NCBI GenBank assembly: GCA_021802115.1
Contig: JAKABA010000006.1
Location: 1-64,000, forward strand
Reading direction: 5' to 3'
Length of the DNA stretch: 64,000 nt
Origin: a bacterium
GTDB taxonomy: Bacteria > Chloroflexota > Dormibacteria > UBA8260 > Bog-877
Below the pieces are notes generated by a model. That model worked only from the letters and a program-made list of their open reading frames with translations. It did not search any database and was not told where the DNA came from. Of this stretch, positions 26,786 to 36,054 are shown in pieces. Within the stretch, counting starts at the first letter, position 1. Every line of letters starts with the position of its first letter. Made by a program: the position numbers and the translations under genes.

Positions 26786-28114
26786 TCACCAGAGGGGCTG
26801 GCTGCTGACCTTGGGATCCGGTGGCAGCCCGACTCCGAGGTGAGCCAGCGCCTCTCCGACCACGTAGATCGACCCGATCACGACCACCAACCCCTGGGTC
26901 CCCGCCGCCGACCGCGCCGTCTCGAGCGCATCCGCGACCGCGGGCACGACCACCGCCGCTCCCGGCCACTCACCAGCCAGGAGCCCGGGCTCGACGGCGC
27001 GGGCGGAATCGGCCTGGGCGAGGTAGGCTCGCTCGAAGGGCAGGGTCGCGAGCAGTTCCAGCATGCCCCGGTGGTCGTGGTCCCCCATCGAGCCGAACAC
27101 CAGCATGCCGCGATGCCCCGCCAGCCACCGCCGCAGGTCGTCGCGGACCGCGGCGACCGCGTGGGGGTTGTGGGCGGAGTCGACGATGACCAACGGGCTG
27201 GTGGCGGCAACCTGCATCCTCCCCGGCCACTTGGCCTGGGCCAGGCCCTCTCTGATGTCGCGGGGGCCGATGGGGAACCCCCGCTCTGTGAGGCAGTCGG
27301 CGATCGCCGCCGAGAGCGCCGCGTTGGCGAGTTGAACCCCCCCGCCCAGGCCCACCGAAATCCCCTCATGCTCCCGCAGCGGGGTGTGGACCGAGATCGC
27401 ACCCGGCGACGATTCCGAGCCCGCGGGCGCCCAGCGGATCTCCCTTCCCAGCTCCCACAGCCGCGCGCCGGCGCGCTGGGCGGCCGCGCGGATCACGGGC
27501 AGGGCATCCTCGCCGGCGCCGGTCAGCGCCAGGTCGCCCGGCTTGATGATCGCGGCCTTCTCCCTGGCGATCTCGGCCACGGTGTTGCCGAGCTGCGCCT
27601 GGTGGTCGAGCCCCACGGTCACGACCACCGCCACTCCGCCGTCCCAGACGTTGGTCGCGTCGAGCCTGCCCCCAAGGCCGACCTCGCAGACGGTGAGTTC
27701 GGCGCCGTACTCCGCGGCAGCGATGAAGCCCATGGCGGTCAGGAGCTCGTGGTGGGTCGGGAGCCCCGCGGATCGGTCCATTCTCGACTCGGCCTCGAGC
27801 ACCCGGTCGACCAGCTCCTCGAACCGCTCCTTCGACACCGGCTCTGCCCCCAGCCGGATCCGCTCCCTGTAGCTGGTGAGATGGGGCTTGGTCAGGAGCG
27901 CCACCCTGAGCCCGGCCTGCCGGCCGATCTCGGCCACCATGGCGCACACCGAGCCCTTGCCGTTGGTCCCGGCGACCAGCACTCCGCGCAGCCGGCGCTC
28001 GGGGTTGCCCACAGCCGCGAGCAGCGACTCGGTGGTCGCCAGGCCCAGACGCATCCCCCGGTGGCTGGCGGCACCGAGGCGGGACAGCGATTGCTCGTAG
28101 CTCACTTCTGGCAT
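26786..28114 (-). CDS. folC: Folylpolyglutamate synthase/dihydrofolate synthase FolC
   Basis: A 442-residue Mur-ligase-type enzyme that adds glutamate to folates. The P-loop is VLVAGTNGKGSVCAM near residue 45, followed by TKPHLTSYRERIRL, the Mg/ATP region TVCEVGLGGRLDATNVWD, the active-site GLDHQAQLGNTVAEIAREKAAIIK whose Lys is carbamylated in the family, and the C-terminal domain start VIVDSAHNPHAVAA. Length is normal. Its ATG is only 9 bases from the start of the divergent lipoprotein gene, so the two promoters must overlap each other's coding sequences. Confidence 0.95.
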   Translation of the reverse strand: MPEVSYEQSLSRLGAASHRGMRLGLATTESLLAAVGNPERRLRGVLVAGTNGKGSVCAMVAEIGRQAGLRVALLTKPHLTSYRERIRLGAEPVSKERFEELVDRVLEAESRMDRSAGLPTHHELLTAMGFIAAAEYGAELTVCEVGLGGRLDATNVWDGGVAVVVTVGLDHQAQLGNTVAEIAREKAAIIKPGDLALTGAGEDALPVIRAAAQRAGARLWELGREIRWAPAGSESSPGAISVHTPLREHEGISVGLGGGVQLANAALSAAIADCLTERGFPIGPRDIREGLAQAKWPGRMQVAATSPLVIVDSAHNPHAVAAVRDDLRRWLAGHRGMLVFGSMGDHDHRGMLELLATLPFERAYLAQADSARAVEPGLLAGEWPGAAVVVPAVADALETARSAAGTQGLVVVIGSIYVVGEALAHLGVGLPPDPKVSSQPLW

Positions 28115-28123
28115 TCTGAGGGA

Positions 28124-29167
28124 GTGACCGCTGGGAGCCCCCGCAGCCTTGCTCCGATCGTCCTCGGCGCTCTCGCCTCCACCTGGTTGCTGGCGTCGTG
28201 CGGCGCTCCTCCCGCCCCCAGGCCCACACCCAGGCCGCGCCCAACCCCGGTGGAGCTGGCGTTCGGGGTGCTGCCCCTGGGCGGCGTGGTGTCGGCGCCG
28301 CTTTCGATTGCGGGGCCATACCAGCTCTCACCGGCCCTGCCCCCCCTGCCCGCCCGGGTGCTGGCGGCGAAGGTGGAGGGCAGCCCGGAGGTGACGCTCA
28401 ACGACCTCGCCAGCGATCTCGGAGTCCCGGGGCCGCCGATCAGCTTCGGCGGGGGGCTCGCCTACAACCTGGGATCGACCACCGGCTACCAGCTCACCTC
28501 GACGCCGGGCCTTGCCGACTTCAACTTCCATCCCAACACCCCGGTCGACGAGACCGGGGCGACTCCCACCGTGACCGCCGCCGACCTCTTCGTGGAGCGC
28601 TTCCTGGCAGCGCACCACCTGCCCGGGCCGGGGTCGGGGCTCATCCCCCTGCCGCAGCTCACCAATGCCCATGCCGCCGACCGCCGGGTGTTCTTCCAGT
28701 GGAGCCAGGACGGCTATCCCGTGGTCAACATCCTGGGCCAGCCCGAGGAGATCTACGCGGACGTGGCCGCCAACTACCTGAACCACCTCTCCCTGGTGGG
28801 GATATCCGGGGCTGTGCCGGTGCCGATCCTGGGCGCCGACGCCCCCTATCCCGCCGCCTCCGCCAAGCTGCTGGTGGCGGACCTCAATGAGGGGCTCTTG
28901 AGCCCGGACTCGTACCTGCTGCAGGCCGACCTTGAGCCCTGGCCCAGCCCGTCCTCGACTCCCGCGGCACAGCCGGCGGTGGTGATCGGAGCGAAGCCGG
29001 CGGCGGTCGACAGCGCCGGTTTCGCAGTTCCGGTCTTGGTTCTGCAGGTGGCGGGACGCGCCCCGGGCACGCGGTTCGTGATGTGCGCCGCCGCGACCGA
29101 TGCCTGCGCTCCCCTGCGCTACGCCAGTCCGCAGGCTACTCCATCACCCGGCTCTACCCCGGGCTGA
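28124..29167 (+). CDS. Lipoprotein of unknown function
   Basis: A 347-residue predicted lipoprotein: hydrophobic segment APIVLGALASTWLLASC ending in a lipobox (LLASC), then a proline-rich linker with PRPTP repeats. The mature part has no motif I can name. It contains YxLTSTPGLADFNFHPN and paired segments (FFQWSQDGYPVVNILGQPEEIYADV) that resemble the YycH/two-domain beta-rich surface proteins of other high-GC bacteria, but that is weak. The tail is Ser/Pro/Thr-rich. GTG start at 28124, 9 bases from the divergent folC start, with GAGGGA nearly touching it, so the precise start may differ. It converges with pntB after 12 bases. Confidence 0.7.
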   Translation: MTAGSPRSLAPIVLGALASTWLLASCGAPPAPRPTPRPRPTPVELAFGVLPLGGVVSAPLSIAGPYQLSPALPPLPARVLAAKVEGSPEVTLNDLASDLGVPGPPISFGGGLAYNLGSTTGYQLTSTPGLADFNFHPNTPVDETGATPTVTAADLFVERFLAAHHLPGPGSGLIPLPQLTNAHAADRRVFFQWSQDGYPVVNILGQPEEIYADVAANYLNHLSLVGISGAVPVPILGADAPYPAASAKLLVADLNEGLLSPDSYLLQADLEPWPSPSSTPAAQPAVVIGAKPAAVDSAGFAVPVLVLQVAGRAPGTRFVMCAAATDACAPLRYASPQATPSPGSTPG

Positions 29168-29179
29168 GGGGCGAGGCGC

Positions 29180-30571
29180 TCAGGCGGCCTTCACCGCCGC
29201 CACCAACTTGGTGAGCGAGTCCTTGGCGTCTCCGAAGAGCATGATGGTCTTGGGGTCGTACATCAACTCATTGTCGATGCCTGCGAATCCGGGCCTCATG
29301 GAGCGCTTCATGAAGACGATGTTGCGCGCCTGGTCCGCATTCAGGATGGGCATGCCGTAGATGGGACTCCCCGGCGAGCTGCGCGCGGCCGGGTTCACCA
29401 CGTCGTTGGCTCCCACCACCAGGGCCACGTCGGCGGACCGGAATGAGTCGTTGATCTCATCCATGTCCTTCAGCTGCTCGTAGGGGACGTTGGCCTCGGC
29501 CAGCAGCACGTTCATGTGGCCCGGCATCCTGCCGGCCACGGGGTGGATCGCGTACTCCACCGTCACCCCGCGCTTCTCCAGAGCGTCGGCGAGGTCCCGG
29601 GCGGCGTGCTGGGCCTGGGCCACCGCCAACCCGTAGCCGGGGACGATGATCACATGCTGGGAGTAGGCCAGCAGGGTGCCGACGTCCTCGGCAGATCCCG
29701 AACGGACGCTGCCGTGGCCCGCGGCCGCCGTCTCGGGGCCCACCTGGAGCTTGCCGAAGGCGCCGAAGAGGAGGTTGGTGATGGAGCGCCCCATCGCCTC
29801 TGACATCATCATGGTGAGGAAGGTTCCGGAGGCTCCCACCAGGGTTCCACCGACGATGAGCACCGGGTTGCCCAGCACGAACCCATCGCCGGCAACCGCC
29901 AGCCCGGTGAAGGCGTTGAGCAAGGAGATGACCACCGGCATGTCCGCGCCCCCGATGGGCAGCACGAAGGCGACCCCCAGCACCAGGGCGAGCAGCAGCA
30001 CGAACCAGAGCGCGACGACCCCGACCCCGGACACCACCACCAACACCCCGAGCACCACGATGGCGGCGGCCACCACCGCGTTCACCGGCTGCTGCAGGGG
30101 ATAGGTGATCGGGGTCCCCCGCATCAGCTCCTGCAGCTTGGCGTAGGCGATCCCGGATCCGGCGAAGCTGGTGGCGCCGATGACCACCGCGAACACCACC
30201 GAGATCGAGACCACCAGGGGTGCGGCTCCTCCCGGCAGGCGCAGGAACTCCACCATCGCCACCAGCGCCGCCGCCCCGCCGCCCACCCCGTTGAAGGTGG
30301 CCACCATCTGCGGCATCGCCGTCATCTTCACGGCCCGCGCCGCGATCGCCCCGATGGGGATGCCGATCACGATCGCGAGTGCCATCAGGACCAGGTTCAA
30401 GATCGCATGGTGGAGGACGAATAGGGTGGTCACGAAGGCGATCACCGCTCCCCCCGCCGCCACCAGGTTCCCGCTCCGGGCGTGGCGGGGGGAGCTCAGC
30501 TGGTGGAGCCCGACGATGAAGAGGACGGCCGCCAGGAGGTAGAGCAGGGTGATCCCCGGGCTGAGACCCAT
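29180..30571 (-). CDS. pntB: NAD(P) transhydrogenase subunit beta PntB
   Basis: A 463-residue subunit of the proton-translocating transhydrogenase, which drives NADH + NADP+ to NAD+ + NADPH using the proton gradient. About nine membrane helices fill residues 1-265. A soluble NADP(H)-binding domain III follows with VIIVPGYGLAVAQAQHA, HPVAGRMPGHMNVLLAE, VVGANDVVNPAA, the KRSM lid motif (VFMKRSMRPGFAG) and MLFGDAKDS. I prefer the ATG at 30571 over two GTGs directly upstream because GGGAGG lies 5-6 bases before it. Last gene of the minus-strand pntAA-pntAB-pntB operon. Confidence 0.96.
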   Translation of the reverse strand: MGLSPGITLLYLLAAVLFIVGLHQLSSPRHARSGNLVAAGGAVIAFVTTLFVLHHAILNLVLMALAIVIGIPIGAIAARAVKMTAMPQMVATFNGVGGGAAALVAMVEFLRLPGGAAPLVVSISVVFAVVIGATSFAGSGIAYAKLQELMRGTPITYPLQQPVNAVVAAAIVVLGVLVVVSGVGVVALWFVLLLALVLGVAFVLPIGGADMPVVISLLNAFTGLAVAGDGFVLGNPVLIVGGTLVGASGTFLTMMMSEAMGRSITNLLFGAFGKLQVGPETAAAGHGSVRSGSAEDVGTLLAYSQHVIIVPGYGLAVAQAQHAARDLADALEKRGVTVEYAIHPVAGRMPGHMNVLLAEANVPYEQLKDMDEINDSFRSADVALVVGANDVVNPAARSSPGSPIYGMPILNADQARNIVFMKRSMRPGFAGIDNELMYDPKTIMLFGDAKDSLTKLVAAVKAA

Positions 30572-30638
30572 CACCACCTCCCGAGGCAGCGGCCGGAGCG
30601 TTCGAGGCGGCTCACCATGCAGTCCAAGCAGCTCGCCA

Positions 30639-30944
30639 TCACTGCGGACCTGGCTGCTTGCGGTTGCGGCTCTTGAACATCTCCAACATCCGGTCGGTGA
30701 CCACGTAGCCGCCGACCATGTTCACAGTCGCCAGCACCACGGCCAGGAACCCGACCCCCAGCTGGAGGGGCCCGGTGGCCCTGGCCATGATCACCATCGC
30801 CCCCACCAGGATCACCCCGTGGATGGCGTTGCTGCCAGACATCAGCGGGGTGTGCAGGATGGTGGGAACTTTGGAGATCACCTCGAAACCCAGAAAGACG
30901 GCGAGGACAAAGATGGTGATCTCGTTGACCAGCTGGGTGCTCAT
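30639..30944 (-). CDS. pntAB: NAD(P) transhydrogenase alpha subunit, membrane part (PntAB)
   Basis: A 101-residue membrane protein with three predicted helices, corresponding to the membrane end of PntA in species where the alpha subunit is split. Typical segments are FLGFEVISKVPTILHTPLMSGSNAIHG, with the conserved Ser-Asn-Ala-Ile-His turn, and GFLAVVLATVNMVGGYVVTDRML. Its ATG overlaps the pntAA stop by 4 bases (ATGA), so the two halves are made in register. 67 bases separate it from pntB. Confidence 0.95.
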   Translation of the reverse strand: MSTQLVNEITIFVLAVFLGFEVISKVPTILHTPLMSGSNAIHGVILVGAMVIMARATGPLQLGVGFLAVVLATVNMVGGYVVTDRMLEMFKSRNRKQPGPQ

Positions 30945-32092
30945 GCGGTTGTCCCTCCGGTCTGGGCGGCCTCGCGCAGGCGCTGGTTGCGGATCTCGCC
31001 GGCGTGGATCGCGCAGGCGGCGCCGGTGATCTCGTCGTCTAGGTCGAGCACCAGCTCGCCGTCGGAAACCAGGTGACCCACGATCGCCGCCACGTTGCGC
31101 GCCAGCATCTGGCTCGCGGTGGTGGCCACGGTGGCGGGCAGGTTGCGCCAGCCCAGGATCGTGACCTGGCCCGCCCGCACCTCCTCACCGGGCTGGGTCA
31201 GCTCACAGTTGCCGCCACTGTCGGCGGCCAGATCCACGATCACCGATCCCGGCCGCATGCCCGCGACCACCTCCTTGGTGATGAGGATGGGAGCGCGGCG
31301 GCCGGGGATCGCGGCGGTCGTCACCACCAGGTCGCTCTGCTGCACCCGCTGGGCGATCAGGGCGCGCTGGCGAGCGAGGAACTCCTCGCTCTGCTCCCGG
31401 GCATAGCCGCCCTCGCCCTCCTGCGCCTCGAGCTCCAGCTCGACGAAGGTTGCTCCCAGGCTCTTGACCTCCTCCCTCGCCGCCGAGCGCACGTCGGTCG
31501 CCTCGACCACCGCGCCCAGCCGGCGGGCGGTGGCGATCGCCTGCAGGCCTGCGACTCCAGCGCCCATCACCATCACCCGGGCCGGGGCGATGGTGCCCGC
31601 CGCGGTCATCTGCAGCGGCAAAAGCTTGGGCAGCCTGGCGGCTCCCACCAGCACCGCCTTGTAGCCTCCGATGGAGGCCTGGGAGGACAGGGCGTCCATG
31701 GCCTGGGCCCGGCTGATGCGGGGTATCAGCTCGAAGCTGAACGCCGTCACCCGCCGCGCCGCCAGCGCCTGGAGCACCGGGGCTGGGGTCAGCGCGGGCA
31801 GGAAGCTGATCAAAACCGCCTCCTCCGGCAGCAGGCCCACCTCCGCCTCGGTGGGGGGCTGGACCTTGCACACCAGCCTGGCCTCCCGGAGGCACTCGCC
31901 GAGGTCCTTGGCGACCTTCGCCCCCGCCCCCTCCAGCTCCGCGTCGGAAAAGCCCGGGCCCTGCCCCGCCCCGGACTGCACGCAGACCTCGAGCCCCAGC
32001 GCCAAAAGGCGGGCCACGGAGTCGGGGCTGACTGCGGTGCGGAGCTCTCCGGCGACGGTTTCGCGCGGAACGCTGAGCTTCACGCCCGGCAT
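30941..32092 (-). CDS. pntAA: NAD(P) transhydrogenase alpha subunit, NAD-binding part (PntAA)
   Basis: A 383-residue soluble domain I of transhydrogenase, which binds NAD(H). It belongs to the alanine dehydrogenase/PntA family: N-terminal VPRETVAGELRTAVSPDSVARL, SFLPALTPAPVLQALA, GYKAVLVGAARLPKLLPLQMTAAGTIAPARV, the Rossmann loop VMGAGVAGLQAIATARRLG, and the mobile-loop region ATTAAIPGRRAPILITKE. This is the full length for a split-alpha type. It is the first gene of the operon and is divergent from the GltD-like/kor operon across 253 bases. Confidence 0.95.
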   Translation of the reverse strand: MPGVKLSVPRETVAGELRTAVSPDSVARLLALGLEVCVQSGAGQGPGFSDAELEGAGAKVAKDLGECLREARLVCKVQPPTEAEVGLLPEEAVLISFLPALTPAPVLQALAARRVTAFSFELIPRISRAQAMDALSSQASIGGYKAVLVGAARLPKLLPLQMTAAGTIAPARVMVMGAGVAGLQAIATARRLGAVVEATDVRSAAREEVKSLGATFVELELEAQEGEGGYAREQSEEFLARQRALIAQRVQQSDLVVTTAAIPGRRAPILITKEVVAGMRPGSVIVDLAADSGGNCELTQPGEEVRAGQVTILGWRNLPATVATTASQMLARNVAAIVGHLVSDGELVLDLDDEITGAACAIHAGEIRNQRLREAAQTGGTTA

Positions 32093-32345
32093 GGTAGCGG
32101 ACCGGAGCCACTCAGGAATGGGCGATTACCCGGGGATTCCTGGCGCTTCCCCGCGGAGCGGCCGGCGTCTGGGGGTTCCGTCCCAACGCCCGCTGGGTGG
32201 AAACCTCTATGCAGAACGTCCCCTGCGGTTGCACAATCACCACCGTGGCAGCCCACGCGATCCCGAAGGTGCCCTGGTCTAACCGGTGTCTCTGCCCGCG
32301 CGGAATGGGTGCTGGTCCGCTCAGGGCTGACGTGGAGCAGCGACG
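32093..32345. other. Divergent promoter region between pntAA and the kor operon
   Basis: A 253-base gap with no gene. It must hold both promoters. I see no strong palindrome or recognised operator; GC-rich imperfect repeats and the AT-richer stretch around 32230-32290 are the most promoter-like part. Co-control of the transhydrogenase and oxidoreductase operons from here is plausible. Confidence 0.4.
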
Positions 32346-34172
32346 GTGAGCCAGGATGGCACCGGGCGCGCCGAGCCGCCGCCGCCCACCGACGTCGGCG
32401 ATCCCAGCTACTACCACCGCGTGGTGGACTGCCAGTGGGCGTGTCCAGCCCACACCAACGTCCCCGAGTACATCCGCCTGATCGGCCAGGGGCGCTACGG
32501 CGAGGCCTACCTGCTGAACCGCCAGTCCAACGTGTTCCCCGCGATTCTCGGGCGCACCTGCGACCGTCCGTGCGAGCCGGCATGCCGGCGCCAGCGGGTG
32601 GACGGCGAGCCCGTCGCCATCTGCCGCCTCAAGCGGGTGGCGGCCGATCTTCGAGGGGATGTGTCCGCCGGCTTGCCGCGGGCCCCGGAGCACAAGAACG
32701 GCCGGCGGATCGGCTGCATTGGCGCTGGCCCCGCCTCGCTCACGGTCGCCAACGACCTCATGCCGCTCGGCTACGAGGTGACCATCTTCGAGCGACACCG
32801 CCAACCCGGCGGGCTGATGCGGACCAACATCCCCGCCTTTCGGCTGCCGGCCGAGGTCCTGGAGGACGAGGTGGGGGTGATCCTGGACATGGGGGTCGAC
32901 ATTCGCTATGCGACCCCGGTCCACAGCCTGCGGCAGCTGCTGGGGGAGGGATTCGACGCCATCTTCATCGGCAGCGGCGCTCCTCGGGGGAAGGAGCTGG
33001 ACCTGCCCGGGCGCTGGGGCGACGACCCCGACGACCCGCACATCCACATCGGGATCGATTGGTTGGAATCTATTGCCTTCGGCCACGTCAGCGCGGTCGG
33101 GGAGCGGGTCCTCATCATCGGGGTCGGCAACACCGCCATGGACTGCTGCCGTTCCTCGCTGCGCCTGGGCGGCCGCGACATCAAGGTGATGGCGCGCCGC
33201 CCGCGTCAATTCTTCAAGGCCTCCCCGTGGGAGTTGGAGGATGCTGAGGAGGAGGGGGTTCAGATCGTCGTCAACCACGCGCCCCGCCGCTTCGTGCGCG
33301 AGGGCGGACGGCTCGTCGGGGTGGAGTTCGACGTCGTCGAGTGGGACGAACCGGCGGTGCACTCCCGGGTGCTGCGCCAGGTCACCCTGCCCTGCGACGA
33401 CGTCATCCTGGCGATCGGGCAGGAGAACGCCTTCCCCTTCGTGGAGAGGGACCTGGGGCTGGAGTTCGGACCGGGGGAGGTGCCGGTGGTCAACCCGGTC
33501 ACGATGGAATCGACCCTGTCTGGGGTCTTCATCGGGGGGGACGCCGCCTTCGGCGCCAAGAACATCATCTGGGCGGTGGAGCACGGGCACCAGGCCGCCA
33601 TCTCCATCGACAACCACTGCCGGGGGGTGACGGTGGACGAGCGGCCCCCCGTCACCATGAACCTGCTCAGCCAGAAGATGGGACTGTCGCAGTGGAGCTA
33701 CCACAACGACTACAACCCTGCGTCCCGCCAGCCCATGCGCCATCTGGAGCTTGAGCGGCGCTTCGCCGAACTCAATCTGGAGGTCGAGTTGGGCTTCAGC
33801 GCCGAGGCCACCGCCCGGGAGGTCCAGAGATGCCTGAACTGCGACGTCCAGACCGGGTTCGAGGCGCCGCTTTGCATCGAGTGCGACGCCTGTATCGACA
33901 TCTGCCCGGTGCGCTGTCTGACCATCGTCGACGCGGCCGGGCTGGAGCCGGCGCAGCTGGGGCCGCTCCTCAGCACCCCTCCCACCAATCCGCAGCAGGC
34001 CCTCTTCATCTCTGAGCCGCTGCCGCAGACGGGCCGGGTGATGGTCAAGGACGAGAACCTCTGCGTGCACTGTGGGCTGTGCGCAGAGCGCTGCCCCACC
34101 GCAGCCTGGGACATGGTCAAGTTCGACCTCCAGATCCCCTACGCGGGGCGGGCCGGGATCCCGATCTCGTGA
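32346..34172 (+). CDS. GltD-like NAD(P)H oxidoreductase with C-terminal 2[4Fe-4S] ferredoxin domain, KOR-associated
   Basis: A 608-residue iron-sulfur flavoprotein. The N-terminus has the GltD/DPYD-type Cys set (DCQWACPAHTNVPEYIR and RTCDRPCEPACRR). An FAD Rossmann motif (GCIGAGPASLTVANDL) follows at about residue 120, then an NAD(P) Rossmann motif (VLIIGVGNTAMDCCRSSLRLGG) near residue 258, and FIGGDAAFGAKNIIWAVEHGHQAA closes the FAD domain. The C-terminus carries two [4Fe-4S] motifs, CIECDACIDICPVRC and CVHCGLCAERCP. Its stop overlaps korA (GTGA), so it is very likely the electron-transfer partner that links the 2-oxoacid oxidoreductase or ferredoxin to NAD(P)H. Confidence 0.87.
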   Translation: MSQDGTGRAEPPPPTDVGDPSYYHRVVDCQWACPAHTNVPEYIRLIGQGRYGEAYLLNRQSNVFPAILGRTCDRPCEPACRRQRVDGEPVAICRLKRVAADLRGDVSAGLPRAPEHKNGRRIGCIGAGPASLTVANDLMPLGYEVTIFERHRQPGGLMRTNIPAFRLPAEVLEDEVGVILDMGVDIRYATPVHSLRQLLGEGFDAIFIGSGAPRGKELDLPGRWGDDPDDPHIHIGIDWLESIAFGHVSAVGERVLIIGVGNTAMDCCRSSLRLGGRDIKVMARRPRQFFKASPWELEDAEEEGVQIVVNHAPRRFVREGGRLVGVEFDVVEWDEPAVHSRVLRQVTLPCDDVILAIGQENAFPFVERDLGLEFGPGEVPVVNPVTMESTLSGVFIGGDAAFGAKNIIWAVEHGHQAAISIDNHCRGVTVDERPPVTMNLLSQKMGLSQWSYHNDYNPASRQPMRHLELERRFAELNLEVELGFSAEATAREVQRCLNCDVQTGFEAPLCIECDACIDICPVRCLTIVDAAGLEPAQLGPLLSTPPTNPQQALFISEPLPQTGRVMVKDENLCVHCGLCAERCPTAAWDMVKFDLQIPYAGRAGIPIS

Positions 34173-36052
34173 AGCAGCGGATCCCGGTCGCCGGTGCGCT
34201 GACCGAACCCACCCTGTCGGCCGGCGGGCGGGTCCTTGGGAACCGGGTCAACGACTTCGCGATCAAGCTGGCCAACGTCAACGGGACCGGGTCCGCGACC
34301 GCCAACAGCCTGCTGATGCAGGCGATCTTCCGGATGGGGGTGCCGGTCTCGGGCAAGAACCTGTTCCCCTCCAACATCCAGGGGCTGCCCACCTGGTACG
34401 AGATCAGGGTCAATGCCGCCGGCCACACCGCCCGCAGCCGCGAGTACGACCTCATGGTCGCCATGAACGGTCAGACCTACGCCTCGGACATCGCCGAGGT
34501 GCGCTCGTCCGGCTACGTGCTCTTCGACGACAGCTGGCCGCTGGACCAAGCGCTGCTCCGTCCCGATGTGAACTTCCTGGGGATCCCGCTGGCCCGGCTC
34601 TGCGCGGATCACTTCGGCGGCAGCCGTGAACGGATTCTCATGAAGAACATCGCCTACGCGGGGGCCGTGGCCGCGCTGCTGGCGATGGAGGTGGAGGTGC
34701 TGGCGGGGCTGCTGGAGGAGAGCTACGGCGGTCGGCCCCGGCTGCTGGAGGCGAATCGGCTCGCTGTGCAACTCGGGCATGACTACGCGACCGAGAACTT
34801 CGATTGCCCCCTGCCGTTCCACCTGGAGCGCGGGGACGGCACCGACGGCCTGATCTTGATCGATGGCAACACCGCGGTCGCGCTGGGGGCCCTGTACGCG
34901 GGGGCGACGGTGGCGGGGTGGTACCCGATCACGCCGGCCACCTCGGTCATGGACAACTTCAGCCATCTCTGCGCCCGCTTCCGCCAGGAGCCGGACCCGA
35001 ACGCGGGCCCGGGAGGCTCGCCGACCGCCAACAACTACCTGATCGTGCAGGCGGAGGATGAGCTGGCCGCGCTCGGGGTCGTGATCGGGGCCTCCTGGGC
35101 GGGGGCCCGCGCCTTCACCTCCACCGCCGGCCCGGGGCTCTCCCTGATGAACGAGTTGCTGGGCCTGGCCTACTACACCGAGATCCCGGCGGTGGTGGTC
35201 GACGTCCAACGCGCCGGACCCTCCACCGGGATGCCGACCCGGGTTCAGCAGGCCGACATCCTGATGGCCGCCTACGCATCCCACGGTGACACCAAGCACC
35301 TGCTGCTGTTCCCCGGGGACCCCGGGGAGTGCTTCGACTTCATGGTCCTGGCCTTCGACCTGGCCGAGCGGTTTCAGACCCCGGTCCTGCTCCTCTCCGA
35401 CCTGGACATCGGCATGAACGACTGGGCGGTGCCCCGGCTCACCTGGGACGACTCGTACCGGCCCGACCGGGGCCGGGTGCTGGGGCCGCGCGAATTGGAT
35501 GCCGACCCGCACTTTCACCGCTACGACCAGGCCGATGAACTGGGGGTGACCCCCCGCACCCTGCCCGGCGTCGACTCGCGCGGAGCCTACTTCGCCAGGG
35601 GATCAGGCCATGACCGCCTGGGGGGCTACACCGAGGCGGAGGGTGCCTACCAGGAGGTGGTCGACCGGTTGCTGCGTAAGCACCGGGCGGCCGCCGCCCA
35701 CATGCCCCGTCCGGTGATCACGGCCTCCCCCCAAGCCGACGTGGGAATCGTGACCCTCGGCAGCTGTGGACCGGCGGTGCAGGAGGCGGTGGAGATCCTG
35801 GCGGACGCGGGCATAGGGGCTTCGTACATGCGGGTCCGGGGCTTTCCCTTCGGTTCGGAGGTGTCCGAGTTCTGCGAGCGCTACCCGGTCTGCTTTGTGG
35901 TCGAGCAGAACCGTGACGGCCAACTTAGGGCGCTGCTTGAGATCGAGGCCAAAGTCCCCGCCTCGCGGCTGCGCTCCGTGCTCATCTACGGGGGCCTGCC
36001 CCCCAGTGCGGACCAGGTGGTGGCGCAGATCCGAGAGCAGCTGGAGGGCTGA
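34169..36052 (+). CDS. korA: 2-oxoacid:acceptor oxidoreductase subunit alpha (gamma-alpha fusion), KorA-like
   Basis: A 627-residue subunit. Residues 15-195 are the gamma domain (VNDFAIKLANVNGTGSATANSLLMQAIFRMGVPVSGKN). Residues 220-627 are the pyrimidine-binding alpha part with LIDGNTAVALGALYAGATVAGWYPITPATSVMD, the Thr-rich STAGPGLSLMNELLGLAYYTEIPAVVVDVQRAGPSTGMPT signature and a C-terminal domain II ending SEVSEFCERYPVCFVVEQN. With KorB it decarboxylates a 2-oxoacid, most likely 2-oxoglutarate, to the CoA ester and reduces ferredoxin; the direction may reverse. The GTG start overlaps the upstream stop (GTGA). The substrate rests on family similarity. Confidence 0.9.
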   Translation: MKQRIPVAGALTEPTLSAGGRVLGNRVNDFAIKLANVNGTGSATANSLLMQAIFRMGVPVSGKNLFPSNIQGLPTWYEIRVNAAGHTARSREYDLMVAMNGQTYASDIAEVRSSGYVLFDDSWPLDQALLRPDVNFLGIPLARLCADHFGGSRERILMKNIAYAGAVAALLAMEVEVLAGLLEESYGGRPRLLEANRLAVQLGHDYATENFDCPLPFHLERGDGTDGLILIDGNTAVALGALYAGATVAGWYPITPATSVMDNFSHLCARFRQEPDPNAGPGGSPTANNYLIVQAEDELAALGVVIGASWAGARAFTSTAGPGLSLMNELLGLAYYTEIPAVVVDVQRAGPSTGMPTRVQQADILMAAYASHGDTKHLLLFPGDPGECFDFMVLAFDLAERFQTPVLLLSDLDIGMNDWAVPRLTWDDSYRPDRGRVLGPRELDADPHFHRYDQADELGVTPRTLPGVDSRGAYFARGSGHDRLGGYTEAEGAYQEVVDRLLRKHRAAAAHMPRPVITASPQADVGIVTLGSCGPAVQEAVEILADAGIGASYMRVRGFPFGSEVSEFCERYPVCFVVEQNRDGQLRALLEIEAKVPASRLRSVLIYGGLPPSADQVVAQIREQLEG

Positions 36053-36054
36053 GG